DNA of 64,000 bases from Pycnococcus provasolii (lineage: Eukaryota; Chlorophyta; Pseudoscourfieldiophyceae; Pseudoscourfieldiales; Pycnococcaceae). Location: positions 930,001 through 994,000 of the forward strand of contig OW568869.1 in NCBI GenBank assembly GCA_938743325.2, given 5' to 3'. Shown here piece after piece: positions 8,594 through 18,294 of the stretch; the stretch's first letter is position 1, and each line of letters begins with the position of its first letter. The notes under the pieces were generated by a model. That model made no database searches. It had not been told where the DNA came from and worked only from the letters and a program-made list of their open reading frames with translations. The translations under genes were made by a program, and so were the position numbers.

Positions 8594-9607
8594 ATGGTGG
8601 ACATCGACGACCTCCCGCCGCACCTCCTCGCAACCGTCGTGCGTGAAGGTCAGCTCGACCTTGCCAGCGTCATCGCACTCGCAGGCACGTGCAAGACGCT
8701 GCGCATTGGAATCGACGACGACATGTGCAGGCACGCGGTGGCGAGCGCGGCGGCGAGAAGGTGGGGCGCGGAGCGATGGAGAAACCACGGAAAAGATGCC
8801 ACTGACGATGGCGACTGCGGGCCGACGCCGCGAGAAGCGGCCGTTGCGCTGGAGGAGAACGTCACGAAACTCGTCGGAAAGCTCAGATTCGACGACGCGC
8901 TGACACGCGTGAACGCTTGCGCCGTGTCCGACCAAGTGGAACCTTGCGAACAAAGGTGGGCACGCGCTGTCACACCCTTGCTTCGCATCGCAGTTGCCAA
9001 AGGTGCAAGAACGGGACGTGCAGCGGCAGCGTGGGTAATTGGCATGGACCGAAAGAACTTTCGCAACCGAGCTCTGCCTTACGTCTTGCAACGGCTACGC
9101 TCGCTTAAGGGAATGAACGTACTCGACGCTCTACGAGCTGTGCTCTATCAGCTTCCTTTCCTGCCGATGGATGCAGGCCGTGGTGCCAATGCGGTGATTA
9201 AGGAAATTAGCTGCGAATACGTGCGCGTAAACCAGTCGCGATTTGGGGTGGTGGAGAGGAGCGCATCAGAAATGTCACGACTGCAAGACGCCGTGCACGT
9301 CATGCTGTACGCTCTCATAATGTTGAACACCGACCTGTGGAACTCGGCAATCAAGACAAAAATCACGTTCCAGCAATGGAGCGAAGGCATACGTGCAAGC
9401 GTCGCGAATGGGTATTTCAGATCTGCGGAGCTCCTGTTGTTCTACGACTCGCTAATGCACAGCCCACTTCGTGACCGCCCGAAAGACGACGAGCACGTTG
9501 TGCTCGTGAGAGACTACGTCACGAGACTCGAATATGGGATCAACAGCAGCTGGTGGGGACGAGGCTGGGCGGACATGTACCAACTCGTTGTCGCGACTCT
9601 CACGTGA
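8594..9607 (+). CDS. FBXO8-like F-box plus Sec7-domain protein
   Basis: A protein of 337 residues. It begins with an F-box-like helix set (MVDIDDLPPHLLATVV, then ALAGTCKTLR). The C-terminal half carries a Sec7 domain, recognised by SLKGMNVLDALRAVL, LPFLPMDAG and the family signature DAVHVMLYALIMLNTDLWN. F-box plus Sec7 is the architecture of FBXO8, which acts on Arf GTPases by ubiquitination rather than exchange. The glutamate finger of active Arf exchange factors (the E of LPGEAQ) is replaced by Asp in LPMDAG, so exchange activity is doubtful. The ATG at 8594 puts the F-box at the N-terminus. Only 14 bp separate its stop from that of the convergent mannosidase gene. Confidence 0.72.
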   Translation: MVDIDDLPPHLLATVVREGQLDLASVIALAGTCKTLRIGIDDDMCRHAVASAAARRWGAERWRNHGKDATDDGDCGPTPREAAVALEENVTKLVGKLRFDDALTRVNACAVSDQVEPCEQRWARAVTPLLRIAVAKGARTGRAAAAWVIGMDRKNFRNRALPYVLQRLRSLKGMNVLDALRAVLYQLPFLPMDAGRGANAVIKEISCEYVRVNQSRFGVVERSASEMSRLQDAVHVMLYALIMLNTDLWNSAIKTKITFQQWSEGIRASVANGYFRSAELLLFYDSLMHSPLRDRPKDDEHVVLVRDYVTRLEYGINSSWWGRGWADMYQLVVATLT

Positions 9608-9621
9608 GAAACAAGTTGTTA

Positions 9622-12600
9622 CTAACGGAGTGCTTCAATGTTATCGCTGACCTCAATGGTCACCTCGAATGCTCGAATGTCCCCCGGATGAAGTTCCACC
9701 TCCGTGCCTTTGTCATCGTGGCGGATGGCTTGGCGATCACCGCCGCTCGAGCTACTGTGGCACGAGGTATCCCAAACTAGTTTCTTGGCGTCGTATTCAG
9801 CAAGTGCCTGATTGCCGCTAAGTGTCACCTCCACCATGTCTGTCACTTGTCCATATCCCACAGCATTCGACAAGTCGACACTGACCGGAGTCATATGCGT
9901 TGCGTCCTCACCAGGCCCGAACATGTGAGACACCCTCACGAGCGCGTGAATCTGCCCTCCGCTGCTGCGTTTGCGGAGCACAACGGGTGCCTCGAGCAGC
10001 TCCACAGATGCCACGTACGCTAAGGGTGGCACCGCAGGCTCAGCACGTTCGCTGTGAGCAGCTAACGACGACGTCGACGACGTCGACGCCTTCTCGCTAT
10101 CTAGACTGCCGGTGTCTGCGGCGAAGAGAGCAACGAGCGGGTGGCGATTGTGGCGCTGCGCTGCACGCATTGCCGCGGGCATGCCACCTGCACTGCCGAG
10201 CACGACGCGATGTGTGCCAGATACCATCAAGCCACGGCACACGAGATCACCACCCGCCTCTTCTGGCAGGCACTCGTCCTCCGCCAGCGCCTCACCCACG
10301 CCAAGAGAGTCGTCGAATTGTAAGCGGCGGTGTACCATCACCTCGACCGCGCCATCGGTGAGACTGGCCGCCCCGCATGGGCGATCCACCGCAACGCCGA
10401 GTGCCGTGATGTCAGATGCAATGCTTGCGAATGCGGTGATAGGATAGTAATTTCCAGCCGCAGGCTCCGAGATGGGCTCATATCCGGGCTTTGTTCCACG
10501 CTCGCGCGGCATGGCACGATATCCGTTCGAGTCCGTAATCATGCGACCTTCCGACTTCACTGCACCCGCGGTGTCGTATGTGATTGACGGCTCGCTGCCG
10601 GCGAATTTTGCATCAGCACTTCCCTCCTCCATAAGTGGCCCGACGTGGTAATTCACCTCCACCTCGTCTGAGTCGGGGTACACGCGAAGGGTCGCCGACA
10701 ACGTCGCATCGAATGACATGTACACCTCCGATACGATTGGCCCGGCGGTTACCACGGCATTTGTCGACGACGGATGCAGTCGCACTGGATCCGAGCTATT
10801 GGGGCGGAAAATGTAGGCGCCTGAATTAGGGCCAGGGTACTGATCTAGACCAGGAACAGGAAGCGTGGATCCCGCGCGTCCGATTGGCCACTGATTGTCC
10901 GAGTCGTCGACGAACGGCGCATTCCCCGACGAGCTGTTGTAAAGTGCGATGCTCACCTTGAATGGAACGTCGCCATCTTGTGTGCTGACAGCCACGGGCA
11001 CACCAGATTCGAGCACCACCGCCGTGCCGCTCGAGTGCTGTTCCTTGGAAGAACGACCAGGAGCTCGCAGGTCCTCGCCCAAGGCGGTGGGACGCACTGC
11101 AACGCGCTGATTCATGACCGCCGACGTCGAAAAGACCGTTGACGGACGTGTTCGTGCATTTGTCGTTGCCATCTTGTCAATCTCAATGGAATATGCCGCA
11201 GTGGAACGAGGCTGCACGGAAATTGCAAAGACGAGCTGTGCCACCGCACCGTTGGTGGTAGTTGCGGCAGATGCTTTCCCGGATGTTGCGCTGTACAGGT
11301 ACCGAGCTCGGAATCGTCGCTGCGCGTCGTTAAGAGGCACCACCTGCGATTCGATCGGATCTCCCTTTGGCTGGTAATTTGCATCTAGCTCACGTACGAC
11401 GAGCCCAGCCGTCTCCGCAACGGGCACGCGGACGTATTCTTTCCTCTCAGTTGTGTCGGCGTTGAAGTACAGTGCCACAACGCGCTTCGTATCTGCACCA
11501 CCGCGCAGGCTTTCGCTGGCGGTGCATATGCTGGCATTCGCAAACGCGCACGGCGCGAATTTCAAGGCGGATGGCACGGTGCCATGAAGCTGCGGCACAT
11601 GCTCGGCGACGAAAGCCATGGTGCCGTCGTATCCCTTGGCAAGCTGTCGCGCGTAGTCATCGGCAACGTGCTGCTTTTCGGTGCCCGACACGCCGTCGTG
11701 GTGCTGAACCAGGCCGAGAGCAAGCGCGAGCCGCGCCGTGGGCAAGCCCGCGTTGAGCTTTTGCACATTCCACGACATGGTGGCGCGAGTTGCCACTTCG
11801 AGAATGCGAGCGGAGTACATGAGACGCTGCATTTCGTACACGTAAAATTTGAGCGCAGGACGCGAGGTAAAGTATCCCGTCCAATAAGAGTTGCCACGGT
11901 GTTCGTAAGGGAACAGGTCGTTCGGCTTGTCTGACCCAAGGCAAGGCCACGTGAGCGATTCGGCGTGCCTCGCCGCGGTGTACCTGTCCGGCGTGGAGTA
12001 AAATACATTCACTTGATCACCGTAGCGCTCGTTGACGTGGTGGATGAGCTTATCCATTTCCTTGAAATAGCCATACGCGTTGGCGTAGTTGAAGTCGCTA
12101 CCCATCTTGATCATAACGTTGCTTGCGTGCGTCTTAGTTGCCGGTGCGCTGTCGGGAAGGCGAGTGCACCATCGAGGCGGCTGATTGGCATCGTCACCGC
12201 CACACGTTCCACAGAGCCGGCACGTCGCGTCGGATTTGCCTCTGTATAGCGTAGCAATGGCGTGAGCCTTTGCGACGAAATCGTCGACAACGCCATCAAG
12301 GTTGTAGTCCTCGAGCCAAGGGTCGTCCTGGATGAAGTCGGACGCGCTGCGCGTCGGGTCCCAGTCAAACCCAGGAGGTGGTCCGTAGTTGCCCGACTCC
12401 ATGAGTCCCGCGAGACCTGGATCCTGCTCCGTCGAGGGCTGTCCTCGAAACCACCCGAATTCCAGTTCCTGCGCGAGTTTGCGTCGCAGCAGGTCGCCGT
12501 AGTCCTCCCTCCCAAAATACCACGCGTCGAATCCGACCCCACGCGTGAGCAGCGTCGCCTGCGTGTGCGAGTGCCCGAACGGGTCAACCTGCCAGCCCAC

Positions 12601-13059
12601 GCTTGGTGTGTAGTCGAACTCCTGTCTGAGGAACCTGTGCCCGACAGCCGTTTGGTCGAGCATGGCGACGTAGTCTGGCGCCGCCTCGTCGTGCATGCAG
12701 TACCCTCCGTTTGCGAAAGCGAGCTGTTTGTTTTGCACGAGCTGCTTGACGAGCTGCTTCGTGGCATCCGACTGGTCGCGCCACCACATGGTGAAAAATG
12801 CCATTTCCACATAGACGAAGGTTTTGTTCGCGTCTAGGGAGAGTTCGCGCACGACGGTGTCGAGTATGAGTTCCACACGGCAGTTCTGTATGTCGTTGCG
12901 CAGTCCCTTGTAATACTGGTCCACGGTCTTGAGCCATCCGACGTCGTCGTGCGTGTGCGGCACGACGTGAACGTTCAAGGTCGAGGCGCTGACGTGCGCC
13001 AGGGCAGACAGAAGGAGGAGCAGGAGGCGCGCCGTGACCGCCATCGTGGAGCTTGACAT
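9622..13059 (-). CDS. Lysosomal/vacuolar-type alpha-mannosidase, GH38
   Basis: A protein of 1145 residues without introns. A hydrophobic signal peptide (to about residue 26) precedes the catalytic domain. Zn-binding residues are visible in VPHTHDDVGW (about residues 33-42), and the nucleophile Asp lies in GWQVDPFGHS (about Asp159). The middle (DGVSGTEKQHVADDYA) and C-terminal beta domains are as in MAN2B1. The length agrees with lysosomal family members (about 1000 aa) plus short insertions. The enzyme removes alpha-linked mannose from N-glycans in an acidic compartment. An internal ATG six codons in would keep the signal peptide. A short TTAGGG-type block lies about 105 bp upstream of the start. 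Confidence 0.93.
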   Translation of the reverse strand: MSSSTMAVTARLLLLLLSALAHVSASTLNVHVVPHTHDDVGWLKTVDQYYKGLRNDIQNCRVELILDTVVRELSLDANKTFVYVEMAFFTMWWRDQSDATKQLVKQLVQNKQLAFANGGYCMHDEAAPDYVAMLDQTAVGHRFLRQEFDYTPSVGWQVDPFGHSHTQATLLTRGVGFDAWYFGREDYGDLLRRKLAQELEFGWFRGQPSTEQDPGLAGLMESGNYGPPPGFDWDPTRSASDFIQDDPWLEDYNLDGVVDDFVAKAHAIATLYRGKSDATCRLCGTCGGDDANQPPRWCTRLPDSAPATKTHASNVMIKMGSDFNYANAYGYFKEMDKLIHHVNERYGDQVNVFYSTPDRYTAARHAESLTWPCLGSDKPNDLFPYEHRGNSYWTGYFTSRPALKFYVYEMQRLMYSARILEVATRATMSWNVQKLNAGLPTARLALALGLVQHHDGVSGTEKQHVADDYARQLAKGYDGTMAFVAEHVPQLHGTVPSALKFAPCAFANASICTASESLRGGADTKRVVALYFNADTTERKEYVRVPVAETAGLVVRELDANYQPKGDPIESQVVPLNDAQRRFRARYLYSATSGKASAATTTNGAVAQLVFAISVQPRSTAAYSIEIDKMATTNARTRPSTVFSTSAVMNQRVAVRPTALGEDLRAPGRSSKEQHSSGTAVVLESGVPVAVSTQDGDVPFKVSIALYNSSSGNAPFVDDSDNQWPIGRAGSTLPVPGLDQYPGPNSGAYIFRPNSSDPVRLHPSSTNAVVTAGPIVSEVYMSFDATLSATLRVYPDSDEVEVNYHVGPLMEEGSADAKFAGSEPSITYDTAGAVKSEGRMITDSNGYRAMPRERGTKPGYEPISEPAAGNYYPITAFASIASDITALGVAVDRPCGAASLTDGAVEVMVHRRLQFDDSLGVGEALAEDECLPEEAGGDLVCRGLMVSGTHRVVLGSAGGMPAAMRAAQRHNRHPLVALFAADTGSLDSEKASTSSTSSLAAHSERAEPAVPPLAYVASVELLEAPVVLRKRSSGGQIHALVRVSHMFGPGEDATHMTPVSVDLSNAVGYGQVTDMVEVTLSGNQALAEYDAKKLVWDTSCHSSSSGGDRQAIRHDDKGTEVELHPGDIRAFEVTIEVSDNIEALR

Positions 13060-13164
13060 GCGCGAAAGACGACGTCTTTGCGGCTGACGGGACGTAGGGA
13101 GGGGCAGCGAAAACGGTTACCCCTTGTAATGATTACCAACGTGGCAGGGGGGAGGGAGGGAACC

Positions 13165-13181
13165 AACCCTAACCCTAACCC
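13165..13181 (+). repeat. Short interstitial telomere-like block (CCCTAA)
   Basis: Nearly three CCCTAA units in the 5' intergenic region of the mannosidase gene. Confidence 0.8.
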
Positions 13182-13280
13182 GGTCTTGTTCTCCCTTGGG
13201 TTGGGGGTCCATCCCGGGTCCCTAGTTTCAAAGGTGTATACTCGTATTACCACTTACTATCTATGAATATGCGGCACTCC

Positions 13281-13751
13281 TTAGCTCGGGTTGTCAGCCA
13301 CCGCGCCGCTCGCAGTCATGCCGTTCGCATCCGCGTAGCGTGCCATGAACCGAAGGAAGCGCTCGCGCTCGAACGAACTGCGCCACGTGTACTTGCACTC
13401 GATCCGACTCGGCTTGCCGTTCACGAACTTGGCGTTCACGTCGATGGTTTTGATTTCGCCCTCCTCGTCCAGCATGTACAGCCCGGTGATTTCCCCGAGG
13501 TCGCCCGCCGCGTCGAAGACGTCTGGGCCGTCGAAGCTGAAGAAGGCTGTTCCCGAGTTCCCGTCGCGGCTCGCCGTCAGGCGTACGTCCGGAACGATCG
13601 TCTCGTTGACGCCCTGGATGAACTGCATCGAGCAGTCAGGCGAAGCTTCCGCGACGGCGCGAACTGCCCGCGCGGACACGGCGGCGCGTCGCGGCACCGC
13701 CACGCGGAGCACGCGTGCCTTGAGAGCTGCTGATCGAGGTGCTGCGAGCAT
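13281..13751 (-). CDS. psb28: Photosystem II assembly protein Psb28, nuclear-encoded
   Basis: A 156-aa precursor. The first 36 or so residues are rich in Ala, Arg and Val without acids, as in a chloroplast transit peptide. The mature part matches Psb28 end to end: MQFIQGVNETIVPDVRLTAS, a GTAFFSFDGPDVF strand, EITGLYMLDEEGEI, NAKFVNGKPSRIE and a final RFLRFMARYADANGM helix. Psb28 binds CP47-containing PSII assembly intermediates and protects them during biogenesis and repair. A nuclear gene with a transit peptide supports a photosynthetic green host. It shares a 340-bp divergent promoter with the TBC gene. Confidence 0.95.
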   Translation of the reverse strand: MLAAPRSAALKARVLRVAVPRRAAVSARAVRAVAEASPDCSMQFIQGVNETIVPDVRLTASRDGNSGTAFFSFDGPDVFDAAGDLGEITGLYMLDEEGEIKTIDVNAKFVNGKPSRIECKYTWRSSFERERFLRFMARYADANGMTASGAVADNPS

Positions 13752-14093
13752 TTTTCTGTGCTACAGTGTGTGTGTTTGTGTTTGTGCTTCGGTTGTGGTT
13801 CTGGTCACCTTCCCAGCTGGGCGAGCGGAGGGAAGGGGAAGGGGGTCGCCCGTCTGCCCGTGGGGGTGAGATTCCACCCTGAGGCGATTGATTTGTGGCC
13901 CTGACAGCCTGAGGCGATTGATTTGACCCTTATCCCACACCGAGAGAGGGGAGGGGACGGGTTACGATAGGGTTTTATCATTCCTGTTAGGGTTAGGGTT
14001 AGGGCTAGGGTTAGGAGCAGGCACTCTACCCGAACCTTCACCTGCGGCGCGTCTGCCACCCCCTCCCAACATCACGCGGTTTCACTTCCTCTC
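13752..14093. promoter_or_regulatory. Divergent intergenic region, Psb28 / TBC1D20-like
   Basis: No gene is seen. The region contains a direct repeat of CTGAGGCGATTGATTTG (about 13879-13895 and 13908-13924, period 29) and a telomere-like TTAGGG block at 13986-14015 with one GGGCTAGG variant. Confidence 0.5.
13986..14015 (+). repeat. Interstitial telomere-like block (TTAGGG)
   Basis: About five TTAGGG-type units, one of them TAGGGC. It sits about 80 bp upstream of the TBC-gene ATG, within a divergent promoter. Confidence 0.85.
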
Positions 14094-15464
14094 ATGGCGA
14101 CGACGAAAACGGCGCAGGACACCGCGCGCGCCGTCAACGCCATACTGGACCACGTCGACGCGGCTGCGGAAGCGGAGTCGAGGAGAATCGCGTTGCGTGA
14201 CCTGCGACGCATCTCCGCCGTGCGTGGTCTCGCCACACAAGCCATCAGACGTCGCGCGTGGCCCGTGCTGCTCGGTTGCACCACGTCCTTCGACACGCCG
14301 TCCTCCTCCGCAGCATCAACGGCACCTTCACAAACACCGCCCAAAGACAGACAGCCCCACAGAGACAGCCGTGTTGTCGAGTGCGACGTCGCGCGCTCGC
14401 TCGTTCACTTCTCTGACGTCGCGTATTCAGGTGACGAGGAACTCGCCGAGAGAAGAAGGCAGCTCACTTGGATACTCGACAGCTGCTGCGAGGAGCACGT
14501 CGACGACGTGTACTACTACCAAGGGCTGCACGACATTGCGGGCGTGCTCCTGCTTGTCGTCGAGGATGCTAAGCTCGCGAAGCGCCTGCTGACGCGCCTG
14601 TGTCTGCACCACCTTCGCGACTGCACGCGCCCGGCGCTCGACGACGTGCTCGACGCACTGCAGCTCGTTCCCGCTCTTCTGCGACGGCACGACCCTCAGC
14701 TTGCCGAAGCTCTTGCGGATGCCGAGGTACCACCGCACTTTGCACTCAGCTGGCTGCTGACGTGGTTCAGCCACGGGTGTGCAACGCTTGCCGAGGCTGC
14801 GCGGTTGTTTGACCTGCTTCTCGGAGGGCATCCGCTCATGCCGCTGTACGTCGGCGTCGTGGCGATGTCGCAGCCTGCTTGCCGGCGTCGCCTGTTGGAG
14901 TGCAAGGCATCCGCTCAGGCAGACGACCCGGATTTCTGGCAGAGTCAGGCAATGGCACACATGCACAAGGCCCTAACGAGCCTCGCCATCCCGGGAAGTA
15001 CTGGCGCGGACACGCTCGCGAGGCTGGCATTCGCGCTGTACAAACGTCACCCGCCGGAGAAGCTCGACGGATACCGAACATTCATCGGCCCGCTCGCAGC
15101 TGCGCGCCTGTTTCCGTTTGAGGGCCGCTGGCGTGACGCGACGCCCGTGGCTGAGCAGCGGCGGTATGCTGCGCTACGTGCCCGACGGCAGAAGACGGGA
15201 CACTGGAATGGTTTGGAGCCACGCTGGCTGACCTGGCTCGCTTCTGCCGCGCGAAAACCTGGTGCACCGCTTGCACTGACGGGTGCTGCCGCCCTAGGTG
15301 TGTGGCTCGTGGTGCCTTCACGCGTTGACAGTGGCGGCGGCGGTGGAGCGGCCGCGTCGAAGAGGTGGGCGGCAGCTGGCTGGGCCATCATCGGAGCAGC
15401 GGTGGCGGTTGGCACGGCGGCGATGACATTTTCGGACGACTTCACGTTCGACTTTGATTTGTAA
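14094..15464 (+). CDS. TBC1D20/Gyp8-type Rab GTPase-activating protein
   Basis: A protein of 456 residues with a TBC domain. The arginine finger lies in VECDVARSLVHF (D-x-x-R, about residue 99) and the glutamine finger in YYQGLHDI (about residue 142). Further TBC1D20-type motifs are HHLRDCTRPALDDVLDAL, FALSWLLTWFSH and HPLMPLYVGVV. The C-terminus has hydrophobic stretches, including a Gly/Ala/Val-rich helix near residues 425-445, consistent with a membrane anchor. TBC1D20 and Gyp8 stimulate Rab1/Ypt1 GTP hydrolysis at the ER. The anchor, motif spacing and catalytic residues all agree with this subfamily. Convergent with the J-protein gene, 50 bp between stops. Confidence 0.85.
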   Translation: MATTKTAQDTARAVNAILDHVDAAAEAESRRIALRDLRRISAVRGLATQAIRRRAWPVLLGCTTSFDTPSSSAASTAPSQTPPKDRQPHRDSRVVECDVARSLVHFSDVAYSGDEELAERRRQLTWILDSCCEEHVDDVYYYQGLHDIAGVLLLVVEDAKLAKRLLTRLCLHHLRDCTRPALDDVLDALQLVPALLRRHDPQLAEALADAEVPPHFALSWLLTWFSHGCATLAEAARLFDLLLGGHPLMPLYVGVVAMSQPACRRRLLECKASAQADDPDFWQSQAMAHMHKALTSLAIPGSTGADTLARLAFALYKRHPPEKLDGYRTFIGPLAAARLFPFEGRWRDATPVAEQRRYAALRARRQKTGHWNGLEPRWLTWLASAARKPGAPLALTGAAALGVWLVVPSRVDSGGGGGAAASKRWAAAGWAIIGAAVAVGTAAMTFSDDFTFDFDL

Positions 15465-15514
15465 CGTACTTCTGGTTTTGTGGGTTTTGGTTGTTTACAA
15501 AGTTGTGTATAAAG

Positions 15515-16303
15515 TTAGTTTTGTGATCGAAGCGTTTCGTAAGCCTTGTTCACCTTCTGGAACGCCTCCTTCGCCTGCGGGTGGTTGCACTTGTCCGGGT
15601 GCACGGCACGTGCGAGCAGCCTGTAGTTTCTCTTGACGAGCGACATCTCCGCCGCCTCGAGTTTTCCAAGTCCGAGCACGGCGTGCGCCTCGTTCGTCGC
15701 GAGAATGCGTCGCACTTCCACCGCCGCCTCCTCTTTCGCGGTGGCATCCTTCTGCTCCGCGGCGAGTCGTTCCCAACGCTGCAGTCGTTCCGCCGCCGTG
15801 TCCGTGGCACCCGCCTCAACGAATCCTTTGACAAGGCTACTTGCTCTCGCCTTTCTCTTCGCTTCCTCCGCCTCTTCCGCGGCTCTTTTTCTTTCCGCCG
15901 CCGCCGTTTGCTCTGCACTGATGCGCGCCTGCTCCATTTTGATTCTTTCGACGAGCGCGGCACGCTCCTGCTCCTTCTTTTTGAGTCGTTCGGCGGTGTC
16001 GTCAACACGCTTCCACGTCTTCGCTTCCTTTTTCTTGGCAACTTCCTCCTTCTTCTTGGCGAGTTCCTCCTGCTTCTCCTGCTTTTTCTTGGCGAGTTCC
16101 TCGCGTCGTTTTTGCAGTTCCGCCTCCTTTTGTTCAATCAGTAGTTTCTGCGCGGCGATTTGCTCAGGCGTGGGTCCCGTTTGTCCTCTCACCCACTGCT
16201 TCGACTGCTTGTTCGTCTTCGATATCGTCTTGTTGAGAGTCGCGTGCAGGCCATGCGTGTTCGCAGGTAGGTCGCACGGTGATGGGTTGGCGGACGACGC
16301 CAT
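15515..16303 (-). CDS. Auxilin-like J-domain protein with long coiled coil
   Basis: A 262-aa protein from the ATG at 16303. Residues 50-190 are almost entirely Lys/Glu/Ala/Arg heptads (for example ELAKKKQEKQEELAKKKEEV), predicting a long coiled coil. The last 70 residues form a J domain with the HPD tripeptide in ARAVHPDKCNHPQAKEAFQ and a final VNKAYETLRSQN. A C-terminal J domain with a flat loop before HPD is the auxilin/GAK-type arrangement, so Hsc70 recruitment is expected. No clathrin-binding box is seen, so a link to clathrin uncoating is open. The frame continues upstream to 16402. Confidence 0.7.
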   Translation of the reverse strand: MASSANPSPCDLPANTHGLHATLNKTISKTNKQSKQWVRGQTGPTPEQIAAQKLLIEQKEAELQKRREELAKKKQEKQEELAKKKEEVAKKKEAKTWKRVDDTAERLKKKEQERAALVERIKMEQARISAEQTAAAERKRAAEEAEEAKRKARASSLVKGFVEAGATDTAAERLQRWERLAAEQKDATAKEEAAVEVRRILATNEAHAVLGLGKLEAAEMSLVKRNYRLLARAVHPDKCNHPQAKEAFQKVNKAYETLRSQN

Positions 16304-16663
16304 ATTATGATTACAATGTACCTCCTTCCTGCAGGGGACGTTGACGTTGAGCGAGTGAGCGAAGAATGAAGAGGGAAGTGGCGGGATGGGATGGGATGGC
16401 ACACCAACAACAACCCTGTAGGCTGTAACCAGCAGCTGCTATGGAGGGAGGGGAGGGGGGGGCTCATTCATGCCGTACCCTAACCCAGTAACCCTAACCC
16501 TAATAACCCTCATGAGGGATTGTTAATTTCCCCTTCCCCCTTCCCCTCCCGGGTACGTTCCGGAGCTCTCCGACACGCCCTCTTCCCCTCTGCCTTGCAG
16601 CCTTCCCTTGGTTTGGGCTTAAGCTGCGCTTGTACTCGCTTCCTTGAGGCTCCGATAAAGCTC
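16304..16663. promoter_or_regulatory. Divergent intergenic region with telomere-like block
   Basis: No gene is seen. The region holds G-rich and C-rich tracts and a degenerate CCCTAA block at 16478-16510, between the J-protein gene and the low-complexity gene. Confidence 0.5.
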
Positions 16664-17584
16664 ATGGAACCACCGCTGCAGTCAGCGTCGCCTCCTCGGC
16701 CAAGGCCGTCTGGGAAGAGAACGCTTCGACCTCAGGGGGGATTGAACCAAGACGAGCATAACATGCAAGCTAAGACATCACACGCGCAAACAAAAACGAG
16801 CAACGTCGTCGGCAGTGCTCTATCATCCGTCCGCCAGTCGCTGCGGTCGTTAAGCGCACGCGCCTTGCCCGCCGCCGCGGAGAAGAGAGCACAGCACCAA
16901 CAGCAGGTGTCGTCGTCGTCGTCGTCGTCGTCATCGGCGGCGGCGGCGGCGGCGGCGAAACAACCAAGTGAGCAAGGTGGTGGTACCACCGCAAGGAGAA
17001 GAAACGCGTCGCTGCTCGATAATATGCACAACCTGCTGGAGGAGGCGAGGTACGACGAGATTTCACGAGCTCGCTCAGAGTTGTTTGTGCTTGCCTACGG
17101 AGCACGATGGCTGCTGAGACGGACCGTACGTCTTCTAACATCCGAGGCGATGTCGACGGTGGAATCGGAAGTGAACCGGTGGGTGCAAGGGGGTGGTGCG
17201 GAGAAAGTTATGCGAGCTTCGCTCGTTCTGCCCTCGGACATGGGACAAGTTGCGCGTGCCGCAGCCGCCGCAGGACCACCACCTTCTTTGCCATACGACG
17301 ACGAGACGCACGAAAAAAGGCACCAGGAACTTGCATCGCGGTTGGATGCCATCACCGAGCGCCTTCGACGCATTGAGCTTGCAAGCAAGCCTTCGACGGC
17401 GGCGGCGGCGGCGGCGGCGGCCGGAAGTGGAAGCAGCACGCCTCTACGAACGAGCTCGCGTGCCAACCAGCAGCAGCAAACACCACAGCAAAAAGAATGG
17501 CGTCGAAGCCGCGAGATGACGAAGGAAACGTCACCCAACTCGCTGTCTCTCTCCGCGTCACGTGTGGGTGTGCCGAGAAATTGA
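16664..17584 (+). CDS. Low-complexity protein of unknown function
   Basis: A 306-aa frame from the first ATG. It contains runs of Ser (about 9) then Ala (about 7), a second Ala run and a Gln/Asn-rich stretch near the C-terminus. The only ordered-looking part is a central helix-rich segment (LLDNMHNLLEEARYDEISRA onward to VESEVNRWVQ) and a short coiled coil (LASRLDAITERLRRIEL). No family was recognised. Codon use and GC content match its neighbours, and the frame survives with simple-sequence codons in phase, so I take it as a real gene. Confidence 0.5.
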   Translation: MEPPLQSASPPRPRPSGKRTLRPQGGLNQDEHNMQAKTSHAQTKTSNVVGSALSSVRQSLRSLSARALPAAAEKRAQHQQQVSSSSSSSSSAAAAAAAKQPSEQGGGTTARRRNASLLDNMHNLLEEARYDEISRARSELFVLAYGARWLLRRTVRLLTSEAMSTVESEVNRWVQGGGAEKVMRASLVLPSDMGQVARAAAAAGPPPSLPYDDETHEKRHQELASRLDAITERLRRIELASKPSTAAAAAAAAGSGSSTPLRTSSRANQQQQTPQQKEWRRSREMTKETSPNSLSLSASRVGVPRN

Positions 17585-17769
17585 CGAACAGCCAGCCGTT
17601 GAAAACTGACGTTTGTGTTTGTACGTCTTTCTCGTTCTCCCTCCCTTGTATTGGAGTCTACAGTGTGCGTGGTGACAAACTAAAAGGCTGGCAAAACAAT
17701 CAAGTATTTAAAGAAAGAAGAAATTTTATTACAAGAGGAATGGGAGGTGATGAGTGTTACAGCAACCTC

Positions 17770-18294
17770 TCACTCAAAGGCACCTAAGAAGTCTTCTCGC
17801 ATGCTTCCGATGCAGTTTGTACTTCCAGGTTCCCACTTCAGGCCGACGATGCGCACTCGCACTTCGGAGTTCACCTTGATGCGGTAGTTCTCCGTCTCCT
17901 CGCTCACCCAGCACGGCTCACCCACGCTTTGGAATGTGAACGTCTCCGTGGCTGGGAACGTTTTCGACGACACGAAAATCAGAAGTGGGCCAGCCTCCGC
18001 AAAGAACCCCAGCTTGTTGACAGACGTGACGACGGCGTCCACCACCTCTCCAGGGAATGGCCTGTAGACGATTGCCGAGAACTTGACTTGAAACTGTGCA
18101 GCCCCCGTTCCGTCCATGATTGTGCCCTGTCCTCCCTCGTCGATCTTCACGACGGCGATGATCCACCCCAGGTTTCTGTCGCACGTGCCTTCGACTTCCT
18201 CGCACAGCTGTGCGGACATGGCCTCGTGCAGCTTCGGCCCGAACGTGCGCGGGCGCATGACGATGGTTCGCTCAATCTCCTTGACGAACCACAT
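17770..18294 (-). CDS. RPB7: RNA polymerase II subunit RPB7
   Basis: A 174-aa protein matching RPB7 over its whole length. It has the N-terminal RNP-like domain (HPRxFGP-type motif seen as MRPRTFGPKLHEAM, then EVEGTCDRNLGWIIAVVKID) and the S1-like OB domain (FRPFxGEVVDAVVT-type motif seen as YRPFPGEVVDAVVTSVNKLG). The end is IGSMREDFLGAF, as in other RPB7 proteins. It forms the RPB4/RPB7 stalk near the RNA exit channel. The related RPC25 and archaeal RpoE are less similar at the start and end. Divergent from the RVE8-like gene across 682 bp. Confidence 0.92.
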   Translation of the reverse strand: MWFVKEIERTIVMRPRTFGPKLHEAMSAQLCEEVEGTCDRNLGWIIAVVKIDEGGQGTIMDGTGAAQFQVKFSAIVYRPFPGEVVDAVVTSVNKLGFFAEAGPLLIFVSSKTFPATETFTFQSVGEPCWVSEETENYRIKVNSEVRVRIVGLKWEPGSTNCIGSMREDFLGAFE

